This document shows, one piece after another, positions 52,033 to 60,649 of a DNA stretch of 64,000 bases. Below the pieces are notes generated by a model. The model made no database searches. It had not been told where the DNA came from and worked only from the letters and a program-made list of their open reading frames with translations. This stretch comes from Candidatus Roseilinea mizusawaensis. GTDB taxonomy: Bacteria; Chloroflexota; Anaerolineae; J036; Brachytrichaceae. A program made the translations under genes and the position numbers. The stretch lies in assembly GCA_016841965.1 (NCBI GenBank), contig JAEANN010000026.1, positions 1 through 64,000 of the forward strand. The letters are read 5' to 3'. The first letter of the stretch is position 1. Every line of letters begins with the position of its first letter.

Positions 52033-54313
52033 CAAGAGCCTGTCTCCGACTGATGGCCCATCCCAGTTCCGATGGGGAATACCCACACTGTGGGTGCGCC
52101 TGGCCTTCACCCTGTGGCTGATGGTTGCGTCTGGGGGCGCCGGCCTGATGGCCGGCCTGATGGCCGGCCTGGGTGCAATCGCGCCGGCTGCGGCGCAAAC
52201 AGCGGTGCAGGGCGTCACCAACCTCGACATCGTGCTGGTCATCGACGAGTCCGGCTCGATGTGGGAGCGCAACGATCCCCAGATTTTTAACGCGGATGGG
52301 ACGGTCAAAAACCCCGGCTGGCGCATCGTGGCTGCCAACCTGCTGGCGCAGTGGCTGGCCACCGATCAATCCGGCGCGCAACATCAGTTGTCTGTGATCA
52401 TGTTCGGCACCGACGCCAAAGTAATCTTCCCCTTGCAAGAGATACACAGCCGCGAATCTCAAGCTGCGTATCAGAAAGCGTTGAAAGACAACCACGACTA
52501 CCTGGGCGCCACAGATATCGTGGAGGCAATGCGGCTGGCGCGCACCGAACTGGACAAAGCGCGCACCGGCGACGATGTCAAGCGCGCGGTGGTCTTTCTG
52601 TCCGACGGCGTGTGCGAACCCAAGCCCGTCACCAGCACAGCCGAGCGCCGACAGTGCGAACGCGATTTGCGCGAGTTGGTGCAACGCGATTTCGCAGCAG
52701 CGCAGTTGCCCATCTTCACCATCGCGCTCACCTCCGACGCCTTCAAGCAAGACCCCTCGAACACCGTCTACAAGAACGTGTGGCAAGAGATGGCAGCAAC
52801 TACCGGCGGCGATTACTACGAGCCGGTGCAGGCCGAACGCGAATTGCTCGAGGCGTTCGTCGGCATCCTGCAACGCCTGTTTGGCCTGCCGATCCAGGCG
52901 CCGCCGCCGCCGGTAGACGCGCCAACCGAACTCGCGTTCGAGGTTGCGCCAGACTTGTTGCAGATCGGGTTCACCACCATCAAGTACGAGCCGGGCATCG
53001 AGATGACGGTCATCCGGCCCGATGGCACAGTCGTAGAAATCACCGATCCAGGCGTGCAATACTCCAGTTCAGCACTGACCGAAAGCTACAGCATCTCGCG
53101 CCCACCAGCCGGCACATGGACGGTGCGCCTGTCAGGACGCGGCAAAGTGATTCTGGTCACGGTTCCCTTTTCCAAGAATAAGTTCATCATCGAGCGGCAG
53201 CGCCCTGCCCCCACACACCCACAGGGCAAACCGATGGATATCAGCGTGCGGGTGCTGGATGTCGATCAAATTGCCAGAGCAGCCCAGCAATTGACGGTGC
53301 AGATTACGCTGCCGGATGGCACAAGCACCTCAGCGGCCCTCATAGCCAGCGGCCAATCCTACATTGCGCGACTGGATAACACCACGCAGGCGGGCGTGTA
53401 CACACTGCGGTTTGCCGGCTCGGTGGCAAATGCCGATGGCAGCGTGTTCGAGATAAGCGATCAGCAATCGATCCAGGTTGCGGCGTTGCCGTGGCTGCAA
53501 ATCGTGACACCACAGGCCGGCCTGAACTACCCCAACAACCTGCCCGTGCCGGTACAGACGCAGTTGATGCTCGGCGCGCAGCCGCTCACCCAACCCAACC
53601 CCGACGATCAGTTTGAAGTGGTCGCCCGGCTGCGCCGGGATAACGGCCAGACAATCGACACACAGTTCCTGCGCCCGGCGTCGGGCGGCATCTTCAGCGG
53701 GACAGTGGTAGCCGGCGCCGACGGCAACTACGTGGTGCGCGCAGAGCTGGACTATCGCGCTGCCAGCGGCGAAATATTCAAGGATGCAACCGAAGCGCCT
53801 GTGTCGGTGAGCGGCGTGTTCGTGCCGATCACGCCTACCCCAGTTCCACCGCCCGCGCCGCCTGAACCGCCCAGCCCACTGTGGATCGGCGGCATGGTAG
53901 GTCTGTTGCTGCTGGCCGGCATTGTGGCCATGCTGGTCATGTGGCAGCGTAGCAAACCCGATCTGGTGGGATCGATAGAAGTGGCCGGCGTACCCTATGC
54001 GCTGCGCGGCAAGCGGCCGGTGACGGTTGGCGCCGATCCAAAGAGCCGCATCTTGATTCAGGGTATAGGCGTGCTGCCACGCCACGCCGAATTGCGCCCG
54101 ATGGGCAGTCCCAAACGGCCCCGCGTGGTCATACGCAGCCTGGACCCAAACCACCCGGTGCTGGTCAACGGCATGGAGGTCCCTTCGCAAACGCTGGAGA
54201 ACGGCGATGTGGTGAAGGTGGGCGACCAGACCTTCACATACTTCGGGCCAGAACAATTCGATGATTTGGCAAGTCTCACCGCTGACGGCAGCGCAGGAGG
54301 ATGGAATTTCTAA
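52025..54313 (+). CDS. VWA domain protein with transmembrane helix and C-terminal FHA domain
   Basis: The 762-residue protein has an N-terminal signal or anchor that includes a 12-bp DNA repeat (GLMA three times). A von Willebrand A domain follows (about 68-275) with an intact MIDAS DESGS at 74-78. Several beta-rich segments (about 290-600), a Pro-rich stretch, a transmembrane helix (about 618-640) and a cytoplasmic FHA-like domain (about 655-745) complete it. The VWA part should be outside and the FHA part inside, which would link an external ligand or assembly to internal phospho-signalling. The stop overlaps the next start by one base (TAATG). Confidence 0.88.
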   Translation: MHNKSLSPTDGPSQFRWGIPTLWVRLAFTLWLMVASGGAGLMAGLMAGLGAIAPAAAQTAVQGVTNLDIVLVIDESGSMWERNDPQIFNADGTVKNPGWRIVAANLLAQWLATDQSGAQHQLSVIMFGTDAKVIFPLQEIHSRESQAAYQKALKDNHDYLGATDIVEAMRLARTELDKARTGDDVKRAVVFLSDGVCEPKPVTSTAERRQCERDLRELVQRDFAAAQLPIFTIALTSDAFKQDPSNTVYKNVWQEMAATTGGDYYEPVQAERELLEAFVGILQRLFGLPIQAPPPPVDAPTELAFEVAPDLLQIGFTTIKYEPGIEMTVIRPDGTVVEITDPGVQYSSSALTESYSISRPPAGTWTVRLSGRGKVILVTVPFSKNKFIIERQRPAPTHPQGKPMDISVRVLDVDQIARAAQQLTVQITLPDGTSTSAALIASGQSYIARLDNTTQAGVYTLRFAGSVANADGSVFEISDQQSIQVAALPWLQIVTPQAGLNYPNNLPVPVQTQLMLGAQPLTQPNPDDQFEVVARLRRDNGQTIDTQFLRPASGGIFSGTVVAGADGNYVVRAELDYRAASGEIFKDATEAPVSVSGVFVPITPTPVPPPAPPEPPSPLWIGGMVGLLLLAGIVAMLVMWQRSKPDLVGSIEVAGVPYALRGKRPVTVGADPKSRILIQGIGVLPRHAELRPMGSPKRPRVVIRSLDPNHPVLVNGMEVPSQTLENGDVVKVGDQTFTYFGPEQFDDLASLTADGSAGGWNF

Positions 54314-57120
54314 TGGCACTGACTCCACAGGAAATTCAACAGAAGGCAAATCTGCGACCGACCCTGTTGATCGGAATCGGCGGCACGGGACAAAAAGTTC
54401 TGGTGCAGGTCAAAGCACGCTTCATGCGCAACTACGGCGCCAAGCCGGCAGCAGTGGAATTCCTGTGCTTCGACACCGACCAGGCTGTCGAACAGGTCAA
54501 CCTGAACGGTCAGCCAATCAGCCTAACCCCCGGCACCGAGCTGGTCAACATCGGCGGCATCCAGACAGCCAATATTCTGCGGCACCTCGACATCAACCCG
54601 GCCATTGCAGCATGGATCACCGAAGACAAAGAGCGCATACCGGTGCAGGCCATTACGATGGGCGCAAAGCAAGTGCGCCCGCTGGGCCGGCTGTCATTGT
54701 TCTGGCACGTCGGCACTGTGGCCAGCAAAATCAAAGCTGCCGTCGCCCGGCTGACTGATATGCGCCTGCACAGCCAGCAATACGGCGTCAACGTTTTCAT
54801 CATTGCCTCGGTGTGCGGCGGAACCGGCTCAGGCGGCTTCCTCGACATGGCGTATCTGACACGCAAAGAAATCGAGAATGCCAACCTGCCTGCTTCGTTT
54901 TGCAACATCAACGCGATTTTGGCCTTGCCATCGGTATTCCCCAATGTCGATCCGATTGGCATTCAGTCAAATGCATTTGCTGCCCTGCGCGAACTCGATT
55001 ACTTCATGGAGACCGGGGAATGGCGGGTGGACTACGGCAACGCAGCGGTTGGGCTGGTGGACTTCTCCGGCCAGCGCCCCTTCAACATCTGCTACCTGGT
55101 GGACGCGCGCAACGAGCGCGGCGGCGGACTGGTGGGTCTCGAAGACATCGCGCCGATGATCGCCGAGGCCGTCTACCTGCAAATCAGCTCGCAGATCGGC
55201 GCGGCAACCAACAGCGTGTTCGACAACGTGCGCGTGCTGTCGTCGCGCGTGTTCTACAAGGAAGAGAACACGTACAAAGGCACGGTGTACAGCAGCCTGG
55301 GCACGGCCTCGCTGGTGTTTCCGGTGAACCGCATCATCGAGTTGTGTGCACAACGGCTGGGCCGCGATCTGATCGAACGCTACCTGCTGTGTCCTGCGCC
55401 GCCGGTGGAAAAGGCCGACGCCGCCGTACAAAGTTTCCTGCAATCGCAGCAAATCGATGGCGAGAGCCTGCTGCAGCAACTGGCCCGCGATCCAAGAGGC
55501 AACGTCATGCGCATCACGCTCAACCCGAACGCGCTCAACACGTTCAAAGAGGGCGAGATGTACGGCGCGACGCTGAGCTATCTAAACAAGGCCGAGACGG
55601 CGCTGGACAATGACTTCAGCCAACAGATCGACAAGAACCGCAAGGCCATTGCCGAGAAGCTCACCGCAGCGATTGAGAGTGAAGTCAATCGATTGGTCGA
55701 CGACCCGGCCAACGGGCTGAGCGCAGCCATCGCCTTCCTCGACCGGCTCGACGAACGCTTGGCCCAGGCGCGCCGCGACCTCGACAAGGTACGCGCCGAC
55801 ATGGACCAGCGCCGCGAGCGTTTGCAGAATCAACTCAAAGCGACGCAGGATGCTTTTGTGTCCAGTTTCAAGTCGTTCCCGATGGGGCGCACCAACCGCA
55901 TCCGCGAAGCGCGTGACCAGCACGTGCAGACCTTCCAAAACTACCTGACCGCGCGATCAGAGAGCCGCAAACGCGAGGCGGCCCTAGCCCTGCTGGCCAA
56001 CTTCAGCGTGATCATTCAGAGCATGCGCACGGGCCTGCAAAACACCGCCAGCCGCCTGCAATTCGTACAAACCCAATGGCAAACCCAGATCGTGCGCGAT
56101 CGCACCGGCAGCAAATCGCGCACCGACTTCGTGCTGGCCGACGACATCACTACCGACGCCGACATCGACCGCTATTACGTGGAGCATTTGGCGCGGCTGG
56201 GTGACTCGCCCGTGGCCGGCCTGCTCAACAGCCAAGGCCCGTTGCACGAATGGCTGAACTGGGAACAAGAGCAGATCGCCGATCACATTTTGAATTACGC
56301 TCGTGGCGTCTTCCAGGATCTGCGCGACATCACCATCGAAGACATCGTCATTCAAAAGCGCGACGAAGTCGATCCGCGCGCCCGGCTGCAATCGCTGATC
56401 AATCGTTCGGCGCCGTTCTGGTCCTATCAAGTTGAAGGCCGCATGGGCCAGGATTGGCAAAGCGAAAAGATTGTGGCCGTGGGCGTGAATGACAACGAGA
56501 ATTCCATCTACAAAGACGCCATCGAGACCTCACAAATTCTCACCTCGACCTTTGACCCATACAGCATTACGGTGTTGCAAACTAAGCATGGCGTGCCGCT
56601 GTTTGCGCTCACGCAGTACCCGGCGTTCAAGGAGAAGCACGACCTGGTGATGCGGTCTGGCCTGAAACCGCTGTATGTCTTTCCCGAAGTGCGGCCGGGC
56701 GGCCAGCGCGCCAAGCAGGTGTTCGCGCTGGGCATTGCTTACGGCTTCATCTTCAAATCGGGCGTGTACTACTACATCGTCCCACACGAGTCCGGCGACC
56801 AGCCATTGCAGCTCGATCGCGGCATGGGTGAGTCGCTGCATATGTTCCGCAACAACGAGGGACTGGTGGATCAGGTGGGCGCGCAAGTAGAACACGAAAT
56901 CAGCATAGCAGGCATCGAGTCCGCGCATCAGGTGCTGGACAGCTTTGTGAGCGAGCCATATGTGATGGAGCTGCGCGGCGGCGCGACGCGGGCCAATATC
57001 GACCGCAAGGCCATGTCCAAGGACACGTCAGTGGGCCGGGCCGGCAGCGTCAACTACGACCTCCTGATGGAACTGCGCGAAACAGTCAAGGCCTACATCA
57101 AAGATGTGTTGCGCGCTTAG
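54313..57120 (+). CDS. tubulin/FtsZ-superfamily protein (tubulin-like, Tubulin_2 type)
   Basis: The 935-residue protein has TLLIGIGGTGQKVLVQVK at the N-terminus (about 17-34) and the tubulin/FtsZ nucleotide loop SVCGGTGSGGFLD at about 166-178. It therefore probably binds GTP and polymerises. A long charged, coiled-coil region follows (about 410-530, with RLDERLAQARRDLDKVRAD in part). The C-terminal half contains ITVLQTKHGVPLF and FALGIAYGFIF, which recur in the next gene. No membrane segment is visible. The ATG at 54313 (TAATG overlap, AGGAGG 12 bases upstream) is preferred to the ATG at 54301, which directly abuts that ribosome site. It probably builds the filament of this system. Confidence 0.87.
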   Translation: MALTPQEIQQKANLRPTLLIGIGGTGQKVLVQVKARFMRNYGAKPAAVEFLCFDTDQAVEQVNLNGQPISLTPGTELVNIGGIQTANILRHLDINPAIAAWITEDKERIPVQAITMGAKQVRPLGRLSLFWHVGTVASKIKAAVARLTDMRLHSQQYGVNVFIIASVCGGTGSGGFLDMAYLTRKEIENANLPASFCNINAILALPSVFPNVDPIGIQSNAFAALRELDYFMETGEWRVDYGNAAVGLVDFSGQRPFNICYLVDARNERGGGLVGLEDIAPMIAEAVYLQISSQIGAATNSVFDNVRVLSSRVFYKEENTYKGTVYSSLGTASLVFPVNRIIELCAQRLGRDLIERYLLCPAPPVEKADAAVQSFLQSQQIDGESLLQQLARDPRGNVMRITLNPNALNTFKEGEMYGATLSYLNKAETALDNDFSQQIDKNRKAIAEKLTAAIESEVNRLVDDPANGLSAAIAFLDRLDERLAQARRDLDKVRADMDQRRERLQNQLKATQDAFVSSFKSFPMGRTNRIREARDQHVQTFQNYLTARSESRKREAALALLANFSVIIQSMRTGLQNTASRLQFVQTQWQTQIVRDRTGSKSRTDFVLADDITTDADIDRYYVEHLARLGDSPVAGLLNSQGPLHEWLNWEQEQIADHILNYARGVFQDLRDITIEDIVIQKRDEVDPRARLQSLINRSAPFWSYQVEGRMGQDWQSEKIVAVGVNDNENSIYKDAIETSQILTSTFDPYSITVLQTKHGVPLFALTQYPAFKEKHDLVMRSGLKPLYVFPEVRPGGQRAKQVFALGIAYGFIFKSGVYYYIVPHESGDQPLQLDRGMGESLHMFRNNEGLVDQVGAQVEHEISIAGIESAHQVLDSFVSEPYVMELRGGATRANIDRKAMSKDTSVGRAGSVNYDLLMELRETVKAYIKDVLRA

Positions 57121-57123
57121 CAC

Positions 57124-60009
57124 ATGGTCAAACTGCAGCAAACGTACATTGTCGGCCTGGGCCGGCTGGGCAGCGAGGCGCTCGAACATTTCAAGCGACG
57201 CGCCGAAGCCGCCTATGGCGAGTTGCCGGCCATCAAACTGTTGGCGATCGATGTGCCGGCCGTGAAACCAGCGAGCGAGCTTGACCCCACCCCAGCCGCG
57301 CCGCGCGATTCTGTGCTCGGACCGACAGAATGCGTCAGCCTCCCTCTCGACCTGGATGTTACCGACGCTCAACACGCTTTGCCGTGGTTACAGCAGGATG
57401 TGATCGAGCGCGGCGCGGCGTGGACGCACACACGAGCAGCCGCGCGCGCGGCATGGCACCTTAACCTTCCCGCGCTCTACCCCTTCCTCACGGCCCACCT
57501 CAACGAGATGGGATCAGTCAGTGCGCGCGACATCATGGCTGCAAAAGGGTTTGAGATTTCGACCGACCGCACCGAGGGCGCCTTCGTTCTGATCGGCGAC
57601 ATCAGCGATCTGGTCGGAAGCGCACTGCTGCTCGACGTGGCCTACGTGTTCCATCATCTGTTCCACGCCACGGGGCTGCAAATCGCCAGCACAGCGCTGC
57701 TCTTTCTACCATCCCTGACGCGATCCGACCCAATTGCTGAGGCGCGCGCTTACGCCACGCTCAAAGAGATCAACGCCCACATGGGCGCCCACCTCAGAGG
57801 GCAGCAATCTTATCGCTGTACCTACGGCCCGGCCACAAATCCTTTCCTCATCGTCGAGTCTGATGCGCCGGCCTTTAATCGTGGCTGTTACCTGATCGAC
57901 ACACGCAACGAAAAAACGTTGAGCCTGCAAGATGAACATGAGGCCGCCCGGCTGATCGGTGAATGGGTGCTGCACACCCTGCTCACCCCCCTGAAAGCGC
58001 GCATTGACGATTTTGCCGCCGCACAGGGAGCCATTCCCTGGGTGCAGGGACAACTGGCTGTCTATAACAGCCTGGGCTTTGCTGCCTACACGCTGCCGGT
58101 GAACAACCTGACTACCTGGAGCACCTGCCGGCTGGGAGAAGCTATCCTCTCCGAGCAATTGCTGAAACCCGAGTTGTTCGCCAGCGTGTCCGATCGACTC
58201 AACACGCTGATGAGCGTCACCCACTTGCGGCCCGATGAGCTGATGAGCGACGTGCTGCGCCACGACCGCGACGGCAAGCCCATCCGACTGCAAAACGACT
58301 TGATCGCCCGCCTCAAGACGCTGCCGCGCGATCAAATCGCAGCATCGGTGCAAGCTGCCATCAACACCATCAACAAGGCAACCCTGCCATCGCTGCGCAA
58401 GCAGATCGAAGCCAATGCGCGTCAGGTGGCGCAGGATGTCGAAGAAGCCATCGATCAGGAAGTGACCACCATCCTGCGCACCCGGCCGGTCGGCGGCGTG
58501 TCGCTGGCTACACAACTGGTGGGACATGTGCGCGACGAGGCCGGTCGCTTTCTACAATCGCTGGCGCGCCGTGAAGCTGCACTGCTGGCGCGCAATCAGC
58601 AACAGATCAGCTTTCTGGCCCGCCAGGGGCCGCTCCTCAAGAACGCAATCGCCAGCATTCCTTCCGCGCCGGTCACCGCGATCGGCGTCGTGGCCGGCTT
58701 CCTGGCGCCGCTGGTGCTGGCATCGATCTGGGTGTGGCAGGTGCTGCAATTCGGTTCGCCCGGCCTGCGGCTGGGTGTGATCGCCGGCGCGTGGCTCATC
58801 GCTTTTGCCGGCGCGTTGGGGGCATTGTGGCAGGCCACCTTCGGCGTCGAGCGCATCCGCGATCAATACGTCACCTACTTGCAGACCCGCTTTGAAACTG
58901 AACTGAGCCTGATGCTGGCGCAGGCTGCGCGCACACTGTATGCCGATGTCATGTCGGCAGCCGAGCGGCGTCTGTCTCAGCTCGAGCGCTTCGGCGGGAT
59001 GTTGCACAGCCTGGCGCGCGCCTATCGTCAGCGCGCGCAACAGACCTCGCTGACCGGCGCCATTGACTTCAGCCTGCAACGTTCTGTGCTGACCGAGGCC
59101 TCCGTCGATGCGCTGTATCGCCGTTACGCTGGCCAGAATGCCAGCGAGGCCCACGCCTACGCGCTGGTCGAAAAGGCCGGCCCGCTCGACCGCTGGCTGG
59201 AGTGGCGCAACGAGGAAGTGGACTTGAGCATTCTGGAGTATGGCGCATCGGTGTTCGCGCCGATGGGCGAATTGCGAGTGCAAGCACTGGCGCGCGAACA
59301 GACCGATCTTGAGCGCACGGTGCGCGAGTTGAACGAGCGGGCTGCGCCGTTGTGCACCTTTAACGTCTACCATGCCGGCCAGGCGCCGGTGTCCAGCGTG
59401 CAGACATTCGTCGGCCTGGAATCGTCCGATCAAAGCGAGGTCAGGGAGCTTTTCGAGCGCGTCAACCCGGCTGCCATCTTCGAATCAACCGGCGACCGCT
59501 TCACCATCACCGTGACCAGCGTGCGGCGCGGTATGCCGCTGTTCGGGCTGTTGCGGCTCAGCGACTTCCGCCGCAATTACTTTGACGCGCTGCGCCGCCA
59601 CATCGAGCCTTTGCACCTCGACGACGAGATGGCCCTCACGCCCGATCTAAACGCCATGTCCAGCGCCGGCTTGGGACACGCCCAAACAGACCCGGGCAGT
59701 GTGTTCGCCCTCGGCCTAGCGTTCGGGCTAATCACCCGCTACGGCAGCGGCCCAGACGGCATCTACACCGCACACGACGGCGAGGGCAACGAAATCGCGC
59801 AATTGGCGTCTGAGCGGCTCGAATCAGCCGTGCTCCTGGGCGCAGATGACAAAGTGCTCGCCCGGCTCGACGGCTTGATTCAGCAACGTCTGGCCTCAAA
59901 GAGCGCCGGCGAACTGGTGCGCGAGCTTACATCGTACGTGCAGCGGGCGGACATCGGCGCATGGGAACGACGCAGGATAAACGAGTGCATCGCCATGCTT
60001 CGGCGATAG
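57124..60009 (+). CDS. degenerate tubulin-like paralogue with membrane segments
   Basis: The 961-residue protein aligns by eye with the previous one: TYIVGLGRLGSEALEHF against TLLIGIGGTGQKVLVQV, ITVTSVRRGMPLFGLL against ITVLQTKHGVPLFALT, and FALGLAFGLITR against FALGIAYGFIFK. The GGTGSG loop is missing; the equivalent region reads TALLFLPSLTRSDP. Two hydrophobic helices lie at about 519-575. It should not hydrolyse GTP but could cap or anchor the filament to the membrane. It starts 3 bases after the previous stop and ends the operon. Confidence 0.75.
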   Translation: MVKLQQTYIVGLGRLGSEALEHFKRRAEAAYGELPAIKLLAIDVPAVKPASELDPTPAAPRDSVLGPTECVSLPLDLDVTDAQHALPWLQQDVIERGAAWTHTRAAARAAWHLNLPALYPFLTAHLNEMGSVSARDIMAAKGFEISTDRTEGAFVLIGDISDLVGSALLLDVAYVFHHLFHATGLQIASTALLFLPSLTRSDPIAEARAYATLKEINAHMGAHLRGQQSYRCTYGPATNPFLIVESDAPAFNRGCYLIDTRNEKTLSLQDEHEAARLIGEWVLHTLLTPLKARIDDFAAAQGAIPWVQGQLAVYNSLGFAAYTLPVNNLTTWSTCRLGEAILSEQLLKPELFASVSDRLNTLMSVTHLRPDELMSDVLRHDRDGKPIRLQNDLIARLKTLPRDQIAASVQAAINTINKATLPSLRKQIEANARQVAQDVEEAIDQEVTTILRTRPVGGVSLATQLVGHVRDEAGRFLQSLARREAALLARNQQQISFLARQGPLLKNAIASIPSAPVTAIGVVAGFLAPLVLASIWVWQVLQFGSPGLRLGVIAGAWLIAFAGALGALWQATFGVERIRDQYVTYLQTRFETELSLMLAQAARTLYADVMSAAERRLSQLERFGGMLHSLARAYRQRAQQTSLTGAIDFSLQRSVLTEASVDALYRRYAGQNASEAHAYALVEKAGPLDRWLEWRNEEVDLSILEYGASVFAPMGELRVQALAREQTDLERTVRELNERAAPLCTFNVYHAGQAPVSSVQTFVGLESSDQSEVRELFERVNPAAIFESTGDRFTITVTSVRRGMPLFGLLRLSDFRRNYFDALRRHIEPLHLDDEMALTPDLNAMSSAGLGHAQTDPGSVFALGLAFGLITRYGSGPDGIYTAHDGEGNEIAQLASERLESAVLLGADDKVLARLDGLIQQRLASKSAGELVRELTSYVQRADIGAWERRRINECIAMLRR

Positions 60010-60097
60010 AGCCTGGGCATCATCCTGTTTTGAGTTAAGATACGCCTTGCTTGTAAGTCCAAAGAAGTGTTGAGATTTAAATTGCGAGGGTGAATCA

Positions 60098-60517
60098 ATG
60101 GCAGTGCGAAAGTCTGAAGCCACATGGACCGGCACGCTGCGCGAAGGCAGCGGCAACATGCGCATCGGCAACGGCGCCTACGACGGCCCGTTCACATTCG
60201 CGTCGCGCTTCGAGAGCGGCGCAGGCACCAACCCAGAAGAACTGATCGGCGCAGCGCACGCCGGCTGCTTCTCTATGTTCCTGTCGGCAGTGTTGACCAA
60301 GGCCGGCTTCCCGCCCAACCGCATCCACACCACGGCCACCGTGCACCTCACCGATGGCCCAACCATCAGCCTGATCGAACTGAACACCGAGGCCGACGTG
60401 CCTAATATCGACGAGCAAACCTTCCTGCAACATGCCGAGCAATCCAAGCAGGGTTGTCCGGTGTCGAAGGCGCTGGCGGCGGTGGAGATTAAACTGAACG
60501 CCAAGCTGGTGCGCTGA
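60098..60517 (+). CDS. OsmC family peroxiredoxin
   Basis: The 139-residue protein has the two redox cysteines of OsmC hydroperoxidases: Cys57 in AAHAGCFSM and Cys120 in SKQGCPVSKAL. The N-terminal segment MAVRKSEATWTGTLREGSG and total length are typical of OsmC itself. It reduces organic hydroperoxides with lipoylated or thiol partners. The start follows GAGGGTGA. It is monocistronic and ends in a strong terminator. Confidence 0.94.
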   Translation: MAVRKSEATWTGTLREGSGNMRIGNGAYDGPFTFASRFESGAGTNPEELIGAAHAGCFSMFLSAVLTKAGFPPNRIHTTATVHLTDGPTISLIELNTEADVPNIDEQTFLQHAEQSKQGCPVSKALAAVEIKLNAKLVR

Positions 60518-60541
60518 AGCGGTAGACACCTGACTGCGCGC

Positions 60542-60575
60542 AGAAGCCCCTCATCGGGAGGGGCTTCTGTCTTTT
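60542..60575 (+). terminator. rho-independent terminator after osmC
   Basis: AGAAGCCCCTC and GAGGGGCTTCT form a perfect 11-bp stem with an ATCGG loop, followed by GTCTTTT. It lies 24 bases after the stop codon. Confidence 0.95.
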
Positions 60576-60649
60576 GGCATGATGGCGGTCACAGTCAGTG
60601 CGTTTGAACTCGCTTAGGGCGCAACCGGTGAACGACACACCCCACAAAC

